Part shown: positions 1-11,053 of the stretch, piece by piece
Layout: each line of letters opens with the position of its first letter
Numbering within the stretch: position 1 is the stretch's first letter
Assembly (NCBI GenBank): GCA_033032175.1
Contig: CM065322.1
Span: 11,470,001 to 11,534,000, forward strand
Direction: 5' to 3'
Length of the DNA stretch: 64,000 bases
DNA from: Saturnia japonica
Taxonomy: Eukaryota > Arthropoda > Insecta > Lepidoptera > Saturniidae
Notes under the pieces: generated by a model
What the model saw: the letters and a program-made list of their open reading frames with translations, nothing else
Databases searched by the model: none
What the model was told of the DNA's origin: nothing
Translations under genes and position numbers: made by a program

Positions 1-668
1 CGGAGGCTGTGGCCCGGCCGCTGCTCGACGGGCTGCTTCATTGGAGCGTGTGTCCGGCGGCAGTTGCGGGAGACGCACCGCCCGCGGCAAGCGCGGCTTC
101 CCCTCTTTCACCACGTCGACTAGCGCTAGAAGCACTCTGCAAATTGTGCGTGACGGATGCGAATGTCGATTTGGTGCTCGCGACACCGCCCCGAGGCCGT
201 ATTGCGGCGCTGTGTGCAGGACTCGCGCGTGACCTCTGCCGTCCTGAGCGGCCAGTAGTACGAGAGTTTGCGGTCAATCTACTGCATTATCTAGCCGGAG
301 CTGGCGAGGAGGCAGCTCGCGAGGTAGCACGGCATGCGCCTGCAGTCGCACAACTCGTTGCGTTCATCGAACGTGCCGAGCAGACGGCTCTCGGTGTCGC
401 CAACCAGCATGGAGTGGCGGCACTGCGAGACAATCCGGATGCGATGGGGACCTCTCTAGATATGCTAAGGCGCGCCGCTGCCACCTTACTTAGGCTAGCG
501 CGCCATCCTGAGAATAGGCCGCTAATTCGTCGGCACGAACGGCGATTACTTTCACTCGTTATGAGTCAGATTTTGGACCAAAAAGTGGCACACGAGCTTG
601 CGGATGTCCTCTACTTTTGTAGTAAGTCGCGCTCGGAAACGGACTTAGAGTTGCGTGAGGAACAATGA
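1..668 (+). CDS. osa: osa/ARID1 (BAF250) C-terminal exon, partial
   Basis: Terminal coding exon, open from base 3 to the TGA at 666-668. The 5' part of the gene lies outside the window; the GTG at base 9 is internal, not a start. About 221 residues match the BAF250_C domain at the end of ARID1/Osa: a PRRLALEALCKL segment, the signature NVDLVLATPP (about residues 55-64), REFAVNLLHYLAG, DMLRRAAATLLRLA, and a closing helix LLSLVMSQILDQKVAHELADVLYF. Osa is the ARID DNA-binding, signature subunit of the insect BAP (SWI/SNF) chromatin-remodelling complex and acts in the nucleus; this C-terminal armadillo-like region contacts the complex core in the family. The exon is GC-rich, unlike the AT-rich DNA around it. 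Family assignment is from recognised motifs; no alignment was run. Confidence 0.85.
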   Translation, partial: EAVARPLLDGLLHWSVCPAAVAGDAPPAASAASPLSPRRLALEALCKLCVTDANVDLVLATPPRGRIAALCAGLARDLCRPERPVVREFAVNLLHYLAGAGEEAAREVARHAPAVAQLVAFIERAEQTALGVANQHGVAALRDNPDAMGTSLDMLRRAAATLLRLARHPENRPLIRRHERRLLSLVMSQILDQKVAHELADVLYFCSKSRSETDLELREEQ

Positions 669-1266
669 ACTGTGCGAACGGTGAGTGATGACCGCAATAA
701 CAGTTATGACAGTGGTGGTGACCCTTGTGAACAGTGAGTGTTGCGAGCGGTGCGGCGCGGTGCGTCCGGGCGGGCGGGTGCGATGCGAGGACGCGTTACC
801 TGTGGGTAGTGTAGTGTACATATAGTGATATGGAGTGAGGTCCGCGTGAGAGGGGCGTGGATCCGCCCGCGACGCTTCTGTCGCACCGCCACATCGCCGC
901 GCCCGTTCTAATGATACGATTTTGTTATTTATGTCCATGATGATTTATTTACAAGGATGTCAATGTGCTATAATCGATTTCTATTGTTCGATTGATGAAA
1001 GATGTATTATAACTCGTAATTTTGATTTTTATAATAAAATGGGACTTGAATCTGTTTATTGGTTTTATGATGAAGATTTTATACCGAGTACCTTTAGCGC
1101 CTTTGTCTATAAGAGAAACTTAGTTGAGAATGTGAGGAGCTTATGTGGGCTATAAGTTTAGTTAAGTTTAATGTGAATTATTACAATAATCTATAATATA
1201 TTGAAATTGAATCTGAATTTTTATTTTTTTGTGGATTGGCAATTTATGTTTTGTGTACCTAATAAA
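669..1266 (+). other. osa 3' UTR with candidate poly(A) signals
   Basis: After the osa stop the sequence stays GC-rich to about 910 and then becomes AT-rich. AATAAA hexamers occur at 1033-1038 and 1261-1266, and either could end the transcript. A 77-codon open frame at 922-1155 resembles no known family and lies inside this UTR, so it is not called. Confidence 0.5.
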
Positions 1267-3654
1267 CAAAATTTACCTATAAGCGTAAATAATATAGATT
1301 AAGTTCTAACTCCGTTAGATCTGCACGGACTGATAAGCTTGGATGCTAAGAAACAGAACAATTTAAATTATGTATTATCAATGCAAAATCTGAAGATTAT
1401 ATAATAATTTGTTTTTTGAAATACATTTATAATCAATGAATTCATTAATAATTATATTCAGACAAAATCATGATTACTATACTTATACTTTTTAATCCCA
1501 TGGAGTAAATCGACAATCACTAATGTCAAACTTGAAAATATTGCTGACACATTTATTTTTCTAGTGTTGTGCTTCCGTATATTTTATTTTGCAATTATTT
1601 GAATCGTAAGATTTTAAATACTGAACTGAGGGTTTTTATTTATTAACTGAAATATTTTGTGTTATTCAACATACCCAGTAAAACATGACTAAAAAAGTAT
1701 CTTTCTATATTTGATTCCCAAACGTCATACTCATAAGTTCAGTTCTAAAGACTATGTCACTTCCATAATTAAGACGGAATATGACCACACCGCATATGCT
1801 AAAATCCATCAGGCCGTTTAGGCAGTAGAGCGTACCAAAGAATTAAATAAACATACATACATACATACGCTCCAAAGCATAACCTTCCTTTTTCACAGTC
1901 TGATAAAAACAATAAACTAGCAACACATGATATGTCATTTTACTCCGTTGGAATAAAAAAACGCACGTTACGTAACGCGACAAGAAAGATTTTCCGTGAT
2001 AATATTATGCCAATGCTACAATCAGATAATACAACATACATACATACTATCACGCCTGTATCCCCGAAGGGTTAGGCAGAGGGGTACTAACGTACACCCA
2101 CAGTTCGCCGTCTATGTTTTTTGGGTCCAATATAATAGGGGGCGAGCCTATTGCCATTAATCGGGCATAAAACCAAACTCGGTGATCGTTGTTGGATTGC
2201 ACTGTGCTTACCATCAGGTGCAGTATGTCACCCGCACTACGATTTAAAAAAGTGATAAAACTATAGCGTGGTGGCATGGCATTTTTTAATTCCCGCAAAG
2301 ATAGTTACCAACCTCAGGATAAAAATTTGTCACGAAAGTACCTAGGGGTGTGTTCCGGCAGCTGCACTTGTGAGCTCGAGTCTGCATTTGCCGATGTATT
2401 ACTTTTTTCTATGATCAACATTATATACTGGAGGGGGTAAGTACTTGAGCGCTGATTTTCACTCTACGCATAGTGAATTATGCATCAATAAGTTTACCTG
2501 TAAATTTTTCAAGTTTTTAGATATTTTCAGTGACCTTACGTTTTTTACCACTTTATATCCAGTTCAATTTTTTAAATGAAAATAAAATTATGCTTTTAAG
2601 AGTTAAAGTAGATTTACATACCACAGATACCTATAAGAGATTATACACTACATTTAATTAAATCTATGGCTTTTTCAGACGAACCATTTTTGTCTATGGT
2701 GACTAATATAATATTGGTCCATTAGATATTTTGTCAAATCCATCTAACACAAACGCTTATGCAATTATGTTGTACATTCGGCATTACAATGTGTTCTATT
2801 ATAGTAGGTAGCTAAATAAGTTTTTTCTAATTATGTTTTAACAAAAATGCCATGCAGTTTACCTGATGTTAAATGGATACTGCAGTCCTATTTATAACGA
2901 ACCACATAAAGGCCGCAGTCCTTAGGCCAGTCATAATCAAGTTGCTACTCCAGAGAAAAGTTAGAAATATTTATGGTTAGAACACCTTTTGTGGTAGAAC
3001 CAGTGTGGATTGCCGACCAAATCTTTTAAATAAGCGCTGTATTGTAGGAGCAGGTTCTAACAATGAAATGACAATTAAATTGGTAACCGCCGCATGGAAC
3101 TTAGCTGTGAATAACAAAATTTTCTGACTAAATACTATTGCAAAAAAAGAGTATAGAAGTTTCGAGACTTGCAAATACATTGCAAGGTGTTTTGTTGTGA
3201 TAAGTCTCCATACAAAATAAAACTCATCGGGTTAGTATGTAGGTATGTATTATATAAATACACTCATGGACATATTTAGAGGAACGTAATAAAAAGGTAG
3301 AGTAACAGAAAATATTTCTTTATAAGCTGGAAAGCATGCATTCTGAGATCCCATAAAAACTCCCTAGAAAGTTCTAACAAGAGAGCCACCATCTTATTAT
3401 CTAAGTCGTCATAAGACAGGATACTGTATTCACTTGATAATGGCAGTAATGAGGACTAGTTGCCAAGTTACGAAAAAGAAGAAGACTTTCATTTGTTTTT
3501 TTTTTTTATTATCTGTTAATTTATTTGATACGTAGTGTATGAAATTCTGTAGGTTTTTTTTTGTTTTTAACAAATTTATCATTGTGTTTTTTTTTGACAA
3601 AAAATTATTGTTGAGTGAAGGGAATTTCATTTGATAAGTTAGAGTGATAATTCC
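1267..3654. other. intergenic, AT-rich with decayed repeats
   Basis: No gene seen. It contains an (ACAT)n stretch at about 1851-1868, preceded by a short dispersed motif (AAAATCCATCAGGCCGTTTA at 1800-1819). Related copies lie at about 53,302 (same strand) and 17,345-17,385 (opposite strand). A retroelement-like fragment lies at 2044-2330. Bases 3260-3290 may be the left end of the Tc1-like remnant that follows. The rest is featureless AT-rich DNA. Confidence 0.5.
2044..2330. mobile_element. dispersed lepidopteran-type repeat fragment
   Basis: It carries a phrase typical of repeats scattered through moth and butterfly genomes (ATCCCCGAAGGGTTAGGCAG at about 2060) and a segment at about 2180-2215 with a TTGGATTGC-x-CTGT core and ACCATCAGG. 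That segment reappears in degenerate form at about 23,470-23,520. It has no coding capacity. The repeat class is not resolved. Confidence 0.45.
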
Positions 3655-4215
3655 GGATATCAGCGTTGTTCAAGTGGCTAAAGTCTAACTTTCATTGAAA
3701 ATGGTTACACTTAAATTGAAGTGGCTCAAACATTAGGACTGTCCAAGTCAAATTTTTCGCAATGTTAAACGATACCGGCAGACTGGAGAGTATGCAAGAC
3801 ATAAGGGACAGGGTCGCGAGAAAGTAAAAACAGATTTATTATAAGCGGTGTCCTCAAAAACCGCACTTCGACGTATGAAACAAGCTGCAGAAGGTTCGAC
3901 AAGTGACAGCACCAAACGATAAACGAGAAAGACATACGGCGGCTGGTATAGGGTCATACTTGCCTGCCAGAGGCCCGTCGCTCACCGCAGGTTATCGAAT
4001 AGCTCTGTTCAACTTTGCTTGTTCGCACCGAAATTGGCATGATGACGCTTGGGGAAAAGTACTCTTTATTGATGAGTCCAGATTCTGTCTTAAGTCAGAT
4101 GATGAAAGGTTAATTGACAGTTTGATAAAAAGTACCTATGCCCAAACGGATTCAGGCAGTTATGACAGCGAGAGGAGGCAATATTAAGACTGATTGTGTA
4201 ATAACCCATTATGAA
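3655..4215 (+). pseudogene. Tc1-like transposase remnant, internally deleted
   Basis: Degenerate reading frames match a Tc1-type transposase in order. First come helix-turn-helix traces (about 3715-3830: LGLSKSNFS, RYRQTGEY, GQGR). Then an LTAGYRIALFNFA...NWHDDAWGKVLFIDESRFCL block at about 3980-4100 holds the second catalytic aspartate (IDESRF). Last is a C-terminal-like KRIQAVMTARGGN at about 4145-4185. Family members have roughly another hundred residues between the second aspartate block and the end, so an internal deletion is inferred. Several frame changes and stops make it non-functional. Possible decayed terminal repeats near 3262-3290 and 4280-4310 share only a TTAGAGG-like core. Confidence 0.7.
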
Positions 4216-4908
4216 AAAAAAACAGAATTTAGAACAATATTAAATTTTCAAATGTTACGTCAAAATTAAAATTAAAATACTGCCTCTAATTTGTTTGTTT
4301 TTCCTTTAGTCTATTTTTTTGCCTACAAAAATGTTAATTTAATTAATTGATTATGTTCAACGAGCTTTAAAATCTTATATTGTACAATTTTTTATTGTGT
4401 TCTTCTAAATAGAAGAAGAGTGCGTAATAAAAATGATTAGATGATATATGAAAATGAGATAGATGATTTAGAATTAGATAATTCATTTACATAGAAGTAT
4501 AATCTCCAAAACACCAACTTTATTATATGAACTTTAGTTTTTAAATTAATCTGTTCTACTTTATTTTTATCATACTTAGTAATAAAGTTTGCTACCTGTA
4601 CCGAATTCATAATTCTATGATTTTTCATATACCACATAGTCGGTTTTATCTCATAAGAAACTTATTTTGTAAATATCTTTTAAAACAGTCCTGGCTATTC
4701 AGAATAATCATACAATTTCAAGAAGAGTTCCTTTTTCAATAACAGCAAATTGACATCTTTCATTTTATCCGTGAACGTTTGGGTTATAAAACAGTGAAAA
4801 TTATTATTTGTATGAAAAAAACTATAAGCACGTGTTCATAGTTACAGGTAGAAATTATTAAAGTATTCTGTTCGGTCTAATGTCTCGTGATCCATTCGCA
4901 TCTATCCG
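4216..4908. other. AT-rich DNA without recognised gene
   Basis: No coding region, RNA gene or clear repeat was recognised. If the ATG at 4909 is used, the 3' part would be promoter or 5' UTR; no TATA box or initiator could be assigned with confidence. Confidence 0.4.
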
Positions 4909-5037
4909 ATGGAGTGTCAACCAAGCGATAGTAAAAAATTGTTCAATGTTTTCGACGCTTCGAAACGTAAGCGCACAAAAAAGAAATGTGACGGATTTGA
5001 CGACTCCAACTCAGCTGCCACGGAAGACTCCTTAAGT
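4909..5037 (+). CDS. candidate first coding exon, basic NLS-like peptide
   Basis: ATG at 4909 opens 43 codons encoding MECQPSDSKKLFNVF, then a KRKRTKKK cluster resembling a nuclear localisation signal, then an acidic/serine stretch ending DSNSAATEDSLS. The composition resembles the gene at 17,065-27,486 and the strand is the same, so it is proposed as that gene's 5' exon. A possible donor is GTTAGT directly after base 5037 (phase 0); another is GTAATT after 5041 (phase 1). Exon 17,065 as placed needs a phase-2 partner, so either an exon between them is missing or one boundary differs. An overlapping frame starting at 4880 is 44 codons long and less convincing. Confidence 0.45.
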
Positions 5038-5417
5038 GTTAGTAATTTGATTATTATAACAAATATATAAGGGAGAGTTTTTGGTGGGATCTCAAAGTGT
5101 CATTAATTTTAGTTTTTATTATGGAGGGTAGGGGTAATGACAATACAGATTTGAGGGGGACCAGTTGAAGAATGTGCAGCTTTAAGCAGCAAATTACAAT
5201 TCAAAAACCCACCAAATGGGCGCTAGCGTAGCAAGAGATAATGATACTTTTTCATGATTTTATAGTTTTTTTTTCTTATCCGTACTTATGTATTTTAGGT
5301 AGATAACATGTGTATAAATTAATTTATACTCCGCACTAAATACAACATTTCACTAAAAACAATTACGTACAATAAAAAGATTTGGTATGAACTTGTACTG
5401 AGTGGAGAGCCAGCTAT
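5038..5417. other. non-coding AT-rich DNA (possible intron)
   Basis: Nothing recognisable. If the exon at 4909 is real this starts its first intron. Confidence 0.35.
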
Positions 5418-5609
5418 CATGGGCGTAACCAGGATTTTGTCCAGGGGGGCAGGCTAGGGTAAAATAATGTTAAACAATTTTTTAAACTAGGTGACAATAA
5501 AATTCTATAGCTTCTGATGGTGAAAGTACGGTAAAGTCCAAAAACAACGGTGACCGTCTGTCACAGATTCTATCGACAGTAGTTGCCGGCATACCGGCCC
5601 ACAGAAATT

Positions 5610-5871
5610 ACCCCTTCAAGACTTCTCCCAGCGATGCAACACGTAGGTACCTAGAAGATCACCTGTCGATCGATCCGTACGATATCCATATTATTGTCGA
5701 TCATTGATCGAGGAGTGGTTTTTTGGGTATTTGTATTAATTATTGATTTGGCCTTACCCCAACAGTTACAATAATTACGAATTTACGTTAGTCGGATATT
5801 CCGCTAGTTTCTAGCCAAATCTTAGTAAGAAGCCTAGGTTATCCTAGATAACCTAGGTTGTTGTAGGAAGC
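5610..5871. repeat. 262-bp repeat, copy 1, with hairpin end
   Basis: Almost identical to 7270-7531; the one difference noticed is CCTAGG here versus CCAAGG there. Near its right end is a perfect stem-loop: CCTAGGTTAT at 5833-5842, a 5-base loop, and ATAACCTAGG at 5848-5857. Left and right flanks of the two copies differ, so the repeat is sharply bounded. It is non-coding and of unknown class. Confidence 0.7.
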
Positions 5872-6114
5872 CCTTTTACAGGATTCAGTGACACTGTTGT
5901 AAGTTGCTTTGTGGGAGATGTAGTTGGGATCTCTATTTGCACGACCTTTTATCTAAGCACAATACGTAACCTGCTTCTGATTGAAAGCGTCAGCGCATTC
6001 GTGATTGGACCAAGATTGACACGAACAAGGGAATGTAACAGATATTCCATTTCGAGTAATATCTAAGTTATCCGAAGCAGACAGCAGGTAACGAGCGAGT
6101 GGAAAACGCGCGAA

Positions 6115-6440
6115 GCGAAATCAAATGTAATGATTGTAACGTTTCTTAAAATTATATATTCTTTATTTTGGGTACATTTCAACTCCGACCGAGCGCTTAG
6201 GTACCGATACCTTGATGAGGAGCAGCGTAATATTTTTAAATAATTTTATTGTAACGTTCCATAATATTATTTAGATACTCTTCGTTTCGAGTGCACTCCG
6301 ACTCCAACCGAGCGCTTACCAACGCCTTTCTAAGGGGGGCAGCGAAATAATTTTTGAATGACTTTAATTTAACGCTCCTTAAAATTAATTTTACTTTGTT
6401 TTGAGTGCACTTCTTCGACCGAGCGATAATCAACTCCACG
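6115..6440. repeat. degenerate tandem repeat, about 115-bp unit
   Basis: Successive units share CGACCGAGCGCTTA or a close variant (about 6187, 6307, 6417), then a GGGGCAGCG-like phrase, a TTTTATTGTAACG/TTTAATTTAACG phrase, and TTTTGAGTGCAC (about 6283, 6398). About three units are visible, and they have diverged considerably. Confidence 0.6.
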
Positions 6441-6631
6441 CTAAGGGGGTGCAGCTGCCTCCGTTGACCGTATCTGGTTACGACCATGCCACCTATTGGG
6501 CTCCTATGAAACAAAGTTTAGTACAACTATAAGCAGAGAATTCAATGAGTGCGAAAGAGAGCATTCTACACCGCTTGGCACGTGAAACAAAAAATTTAGT
6601 ATGAGAAGTGGACCTAAACTGGAGCGGCGCG

Positions 6632-6710
6632 CTCCTGGTGAAGCTGTAAAAGCCGTCAGAGGCTCCAGGGCACTAAGGCAAACAGTATAGTCAGTTCAAA
6701 AAAAAAAAAA
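6632..6710 (+). mobile_element. jockey-like retroelement, extreme 3' end
   Basis: A short 5'-truncated copy in + orientation. It runs from CTGGTGAAGCTGTAAAAGCC through AGTATAGTCAGTTC to a run of A at 6698-6710. It is the reverse complement of the start of the larger copies at 37,343, 54,693 and 58,803, which confirms that those lie on the - strand and fixes the family's 3' end. Confidence 0.65.
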
Positions 6711-7269
6711 GCGCCTGCGCTACATTTTACACGGGAATTGTGTGATTTTACCTGCATTTAATTACGTTTCTGATTTGTGTGTGTAGTTTGTGTTTAGTTA
6801 TTTACATATCTAGTTAAAAATAAGCTATTAATCATTTGTAACATAGAAAAATGATTACAACCTTGTTAAACAATATTTTACGAACTAGGCTTTAGAATGT
6901 ATACCATGAAACTTAAAATTATACCTATGTAATAAACATGTCATATACTTAATACAATATAGTTCCTATCACTTCAGTAAAAAGAGAGAGCTATTTTTAG
7001 TGAACACCTATTAATAATTTTCACGAGCCGCTCTTGGCGCCGCCTTAATTTGACACTTTTCGATAGGCACTTCTTCATACATACAGATGGTACTCATGGT
7101 CAGAGACAAGTAGTTTTTTACATGTTGTACAAGGTGTCCAGAAAGAGTATCGGGTATTTGTAAGTTCAATGAAACAAAAATTATTTGTATGCAATAAAAA
7201 AGTTTATTGTTTATTATTAGCATATGAATTGGAGAATTATTTGGAAAAGATGATGTTATCCAAATGATG
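6711..7269. other. non-coding; possible mariner-like trace
   Basis: No gene. The - strand at about 7120-7165 reads GGACACC preceded by a GATACTCTTTC phrase, which is suggestive of a decayed mariner-type end, but too little remains to assign it. Confidence 0.3.
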
Positions 7270-7531
7270 ACCCCTTCAAGACTTCTCCCAGCGATGCAAC
7301 ACGTAGGTACCTAGAAGATCACCTGTCGATCGATCCGTACGATATCCATATTATTGTCGATCATTGATCGAGGAGTGGTTTTTTGGGTATTTGTATTAAT
7401 TATTGATTTGGCCTTACCCCAACAGTTACAATAATTACGAATTTACGTTAGTCGGATATTCCGCTAGTTTCTAGCCAAATCTTAGTAAGAAGCCAAGGTT
7501 ATCCTAGATAACCTAGGTTGTTGTAGGAAGC
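7270..7531. repeat. 262-bp repeat, copy 2, abutting R1-clade fragment
   Basis: Second copy of the 5610-5871 repeat. It ends at GGAAGC (7526-7531) and is followed without a gap by reverse-transcriptase coding sequence of the R1-clade fragment. The repeat therefore sits exactly at the 5' truncation point of that retroelement. Confidence 0.7.
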
Positions 7532-8724
7532 ACAGAGGGCACTGCCCTTCTGGTCAGGCGCATAAAGGCGTTGGGCCTCAGGGTGGCGGCCGAGAAGACC
7601 GAGGCCATACTCTTTCATGGGCCTCGGTGTGGGCCGCTTCCTGGGGCCCACATAAATGTGGAGGGGGTGAGGGTCCGGGTTGGGGCCCAGATAAAATATC
7701 TGGGCCTCATCTTGGACGGACGTTGGCGGTTCGAGTCCCACTTTAAGGGACTCGAACCGCGGATAGTGGGAGCGGCGGCGGCTCTCGGCCGGCTTCTTCC
7801 GAACTCGGGGGGGCCGGGCGCGAGCTGTCGCCGCTTGTTTGCTGGAGTGGTGAGGAGCATGGCCGTCTACGGGGCACCGATCTGGTCGGATGCCCTTAGC
7901 GCCACGAACAGACGCGTTTTGCGTGCTACGCAGCGTGTCGTGGCGCTGAGGGTTATCCGCGGGTACCGGTCTGTGTCCGCGGGGGCGGCCATGGTTTTTG
8001 CCGGCTCCCCGCCGTGGGAGCTGGAGGCGGAGGTGCTCGCCGCCGTGTATGATTTCACGGCGGCGAGGAGAGAGTTAGGGGAGCCTCCGGCTCCCACGGA
8101 GGTGGACAGGGTCCGACGTGAGGCCCGGGAGATTATTATTAGGAAGTGGGAGGAGGACCTGGCGGACGCGCGCTATGGACGCTATACCATAGACGCCGTC
8201 CGCCCGGTCCTCCGGGGGTGGTGCGTCAGAGAGCGGGGCTTCCTGACGTTTAGACTTGTGCAGGTGCTATCCGGACATGGTTGTTTCGGATGGTACCTGC
8301 ACAAGATAGCAAGAAGGGAGCCCAACACTACGTGCCACGAGTGCGGGGCTGCAGAAGACACGGCGCAGCACACTCTGTCTGAGTGTGCTGCGTGGGTGGA
8401 GCAGCGCCGCACTCTGGCCGTAGCTGTTGGAGGAGATCTCTCGCTGCCGAGCGTGGTTAAAGCCATGCTCGGCAGCGAGACCGCGTGGATAGGGATGGCC
8501 TCCTTCTGCGAGGAGGTCATCTCGCAGAAGGAGGCTTCGGAGAGGGTTCGCGAGGGGGATCCCCTGAGCGGCCCTCTCCGCCAAAGACGAAGGGGTGGCC
8601 GGAGGAGGCGGTTTAACCGTCAACTCCCGCCACCCTACTCGAACCAGAGGTAGACGGGATGGGGGGGGGCCCGTCTCCTCATTGCACTGGTTCGGCAGGC
8701 GGAGGAGACGGCTATCGTGTATCA
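7532..8724 (+). mobile_element. R1-clade non-LTR retrotransposon, 3' fragment
   Basis: 5'-truncated in the reverse-transcriptase domain and GC-rich compared with its surroundings. The open frame runs from 7532 to the stop at 8651-8653, about 373 residues. It begins with the thumb region (ALLVRRIKALGLRVAAEKTE, then IKYLGLILDGRW), continues through SMAVYGAPIWSDAL and the typical connection segment, and has the C-terminal zinc motif CHECGAAEDTAQHTLSEC (C-x2-C-x8-H-x4-C). It ends with an Arg-rich tail. This arrangement is characteristic of ORF2 of the R1 clade (R1, TRAS, SART, Waldo types). Bases 8654-8724 would be the 3' UTR. Lacking the endonuclease and RT catalytic core, it cannot be autonomous, but the remaining frame is intact, which implies recent insertion. 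Confidence 0.8.
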
Positions 8725-11053
8725 TTTTTACATAATTTCACTACGCATACTGGCATTATCTCTAGATTAAAATAATAAATTATGCTGTTTGTCGACGTGA
8801 CAGTGTTGTCGGAATGACACTGACTCGAGTACGCCGATTTCGGCGTGATTTTAGTAGGCGATTTGTTATAGTACGCCGACGGCATCTAGTAAAGCGAACT
8901 ACAACTAGTAATAATTAATCTATCTTTATAAGATTAGGTTCCTAGAAATTGGCCATAAAGTTTACTACAGCCTTTAGGTGGGTTCCGTGATATTGCGGGA
9001 CCTGTCATCATCATTTCAGCCGCAGGACGTCCACTGCTGAACATAGGCCTCCCCCATAGATCTCCAGAGCGACCGATCTTGTGCGGCCTGCAACCAACGG
9101 CTCCCAGCGACCTTTATAATGTCGTCTTTCCATCTAGTGGGGGGCCGTCCTACGCTGCGCTTTCCGGTGCGTGGTCTCCACTCGAGAACCTTTCTGCCCC
9201 AACGGCCGTCAGTTCTCCGAACTATGTGCCCCGCCCACTGCCACTTTAACTTGCTAATCCTTTTGGCTATGTCGGTTACCTTAGTTTGTCTACGGATCTC
9301 CTCATTTCTGATTCGATCTCGTAGAGAAACACCAAGCATAGCCCTCTCCATAGTTTGCTGAGCGACCTTGAGCTTTCTTATGAGGCCCACAGTGAGCGGC
9401 CACGTCTCTGTGCCGTATGTCATCACTGGCAACACACACTGGTTAAAGTCTTTCGTCTAGAGGCACTGAGGTATTTTGGACGAGAAGGCGTCGCGCAGTT
9501 TCCCGGACGCTACCCAGCCGAGTTGGATTCGTCGACTGACCTCTTTTTCAAAGTTGGACCTACCTAACTGGACTGTTTGTCCCAGGTAGACATATTGATC
9601 AACAACTTCTAGACAAGAGTTCCCAACTGATACTGGGGTGGGCACCACATGGACACTCGACATGATTTTCGTCTTGTCCATGTTCATTTTAAGGCCCACC
9701 TGTTGAGAAACTTTGTCGAGGCCATCGAGCATTTTGCCAAGATCTTCCATCGATTCTGCCATGACTACGATGTCGTCAGCAAATCGAAGGTGAGTGATGT
9801 ACTCGCCATTGACATTGATGCCGAGTCCTTGCCATTCCAGGAGCTTGAAGGCGTCCTCTAGAGCGGCGGTAAACAGTTTTGGAGATATTACGTCTCCCTG
9901 TCTAACGCCTCTTCTCAAAGGAATTGCCTTCGTGCACTGCTCCTGTACTCGGACCGACATGGTGGCGTTGTTGTACAAGCACTTCAACACTTCGATATAT
10001 CGATAGTCAATACAGCACCGCTGGAGAGACTGCAACACTGCCCAGGTTTCGACCGAATCAAAGGCTTTTTCGTAGTCTACGAACGCTAAGCATAAAGGCA
10101 GATTATACTCCTCAGTCTTCTGTATAATCTGCCACAGCGTATAGATGTGGTCTACGGTGCTAAAGCCTTTTCGGAAACCGGCTTGTTCGGGAGGCTGGAA
10201 GGCATCAAACTTGTGCTCGAGACGATTCGTGATGACCCAACGCGTCAGCAACGAGATGGGCCGATAGTTTTTCAATAAGGTTTTATTACCTTTCTTGAAG
10301 AACAGGACCACCACGCTGCCGCCCCACGTTTCCAGCGTTTTACCCTCGAGTATAACGGAATTAAAGAGCTTCTGCAGGACCTTAAGTACCGGTGTTCCAT
10401 CCGCTTTAAGAAGCTCTGATGTAATTCCGTCATCACCCGGCGCCTTGTTGTTCTTAAGCTGCTTAAGGGCCATACTAATCTCGTACAGGGTGATGTCGGG
10501 GATATCTTCGGTATAGTGTTGGGTCAGCCCGGCTCTCGGATCTTTAGCCGGGCTGGAAACAGGCTTAGTTGACGAGGTATATAACTGCCCATAGAACCTT
10601 TCGATCTCCCTTAATACCTCGGGCTTGGTGGACGCTACGCTGCCATCATCCATTTTCAGCTTCGTCAACTGGGTCTGCCCAATAGATGCATTCCTTGCGA
10701 ACACTTTGGAGCCTTTATTCCGCTCTATCGTCTCTTTAATACTTTTGGTATTGTAAGACCGGACATCGTGACGCAAGAATTTATGAATAGATCTATTGAG
10801 CTGCCTATGGGACTTAGCGTCATCGGAAGACTGCAGCGCCATACCACGCCGATCCGCCATGAGTTTTCGGGTTTGATCTGATATCTTTTGAGTCCTATTG
10901 CTACGGTGAGTTTTAAAGAACTTGGACCCAACCGCATGGACAGTTTCTACCAGCCTATTACTAATATCATCTACGGAGACGCAACTATCTAGGCAATTGA
11001 ATTGGTTTTTCAATTCGAGTTGAAAGCTCTCGGGGTTTTGGAGTTGAGCATTA
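8725..11053 (-). mobile_element. RTE-type retroelement copy A, 5'-truncated, with flank
   Basis: RTE sequence occupies about 9004-11053, reading leftwards; 8725-9003 is non-RTE flank shared with copy B. The frame from 11013 to 9457 contains reverse-transcriptase motifs: NNKAPGDDGI, FKKGNKTLLKNYRPISLL, AFVDYEKAFDSV, RRGVRQGDVISPKLF and the catalytic RFADDIVVM. A TAG at about 9457-9459, where copy B has a lysine codon, ends it early; the frame continues from 9435 to 9016 with LPVMTYGTETWPL, IRNEEIRRQT and RTGKRSVGRPPTRWKDD. The endonuclease half is absent. The 3' end after the ORF is an ATGATGATGA tail, typical of RTE elements. Confidence 0.8.

Larger units (their letters stand above)
5418..6488. 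mobile_element. non-autonomous TIR element with internal tandem repeats
   Basis: A 15-bp terminal inverted repeat is visible: CATGGGCGTAACCAG at 5418-5432 and CTGGTTACGACCATG at 6474-6488. The two are reverse complements except for one base. Just inside each end are runs of G (CAGGGGGGCAG at about 5442; CTAAGGGGGTGCAG at about 6441). The interior has no coding capacity, a 262-bp nested repeat (5610-5871) and about three degenerate ~115-bp tandem units (6115-6440). No target-site duplication could be identified, so the superfamily is not assigned. Confidence 0.55.

Noticed and set aside
922..1155. 77-codon open frame after osa
   Set aside because: AT-rich composition, no family resemblance, and it lies within the probable osa 3' UTR with a poly(A) hexamer inside it.
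5610..7531. 262-bp direct repeats as LTRs of a retrovirus-like element
   Set aside because: No TG...CA ends, no primer-binding site or polypurine tract, and no gag/pol coding sequence between them; the interval holds unrelated fragments.
7571..8725. Several - strand open frames over the R1-clade fragment
   Set aside because: They are antisense shadows produced by the GC-rich coding bias of the retroelement frame.
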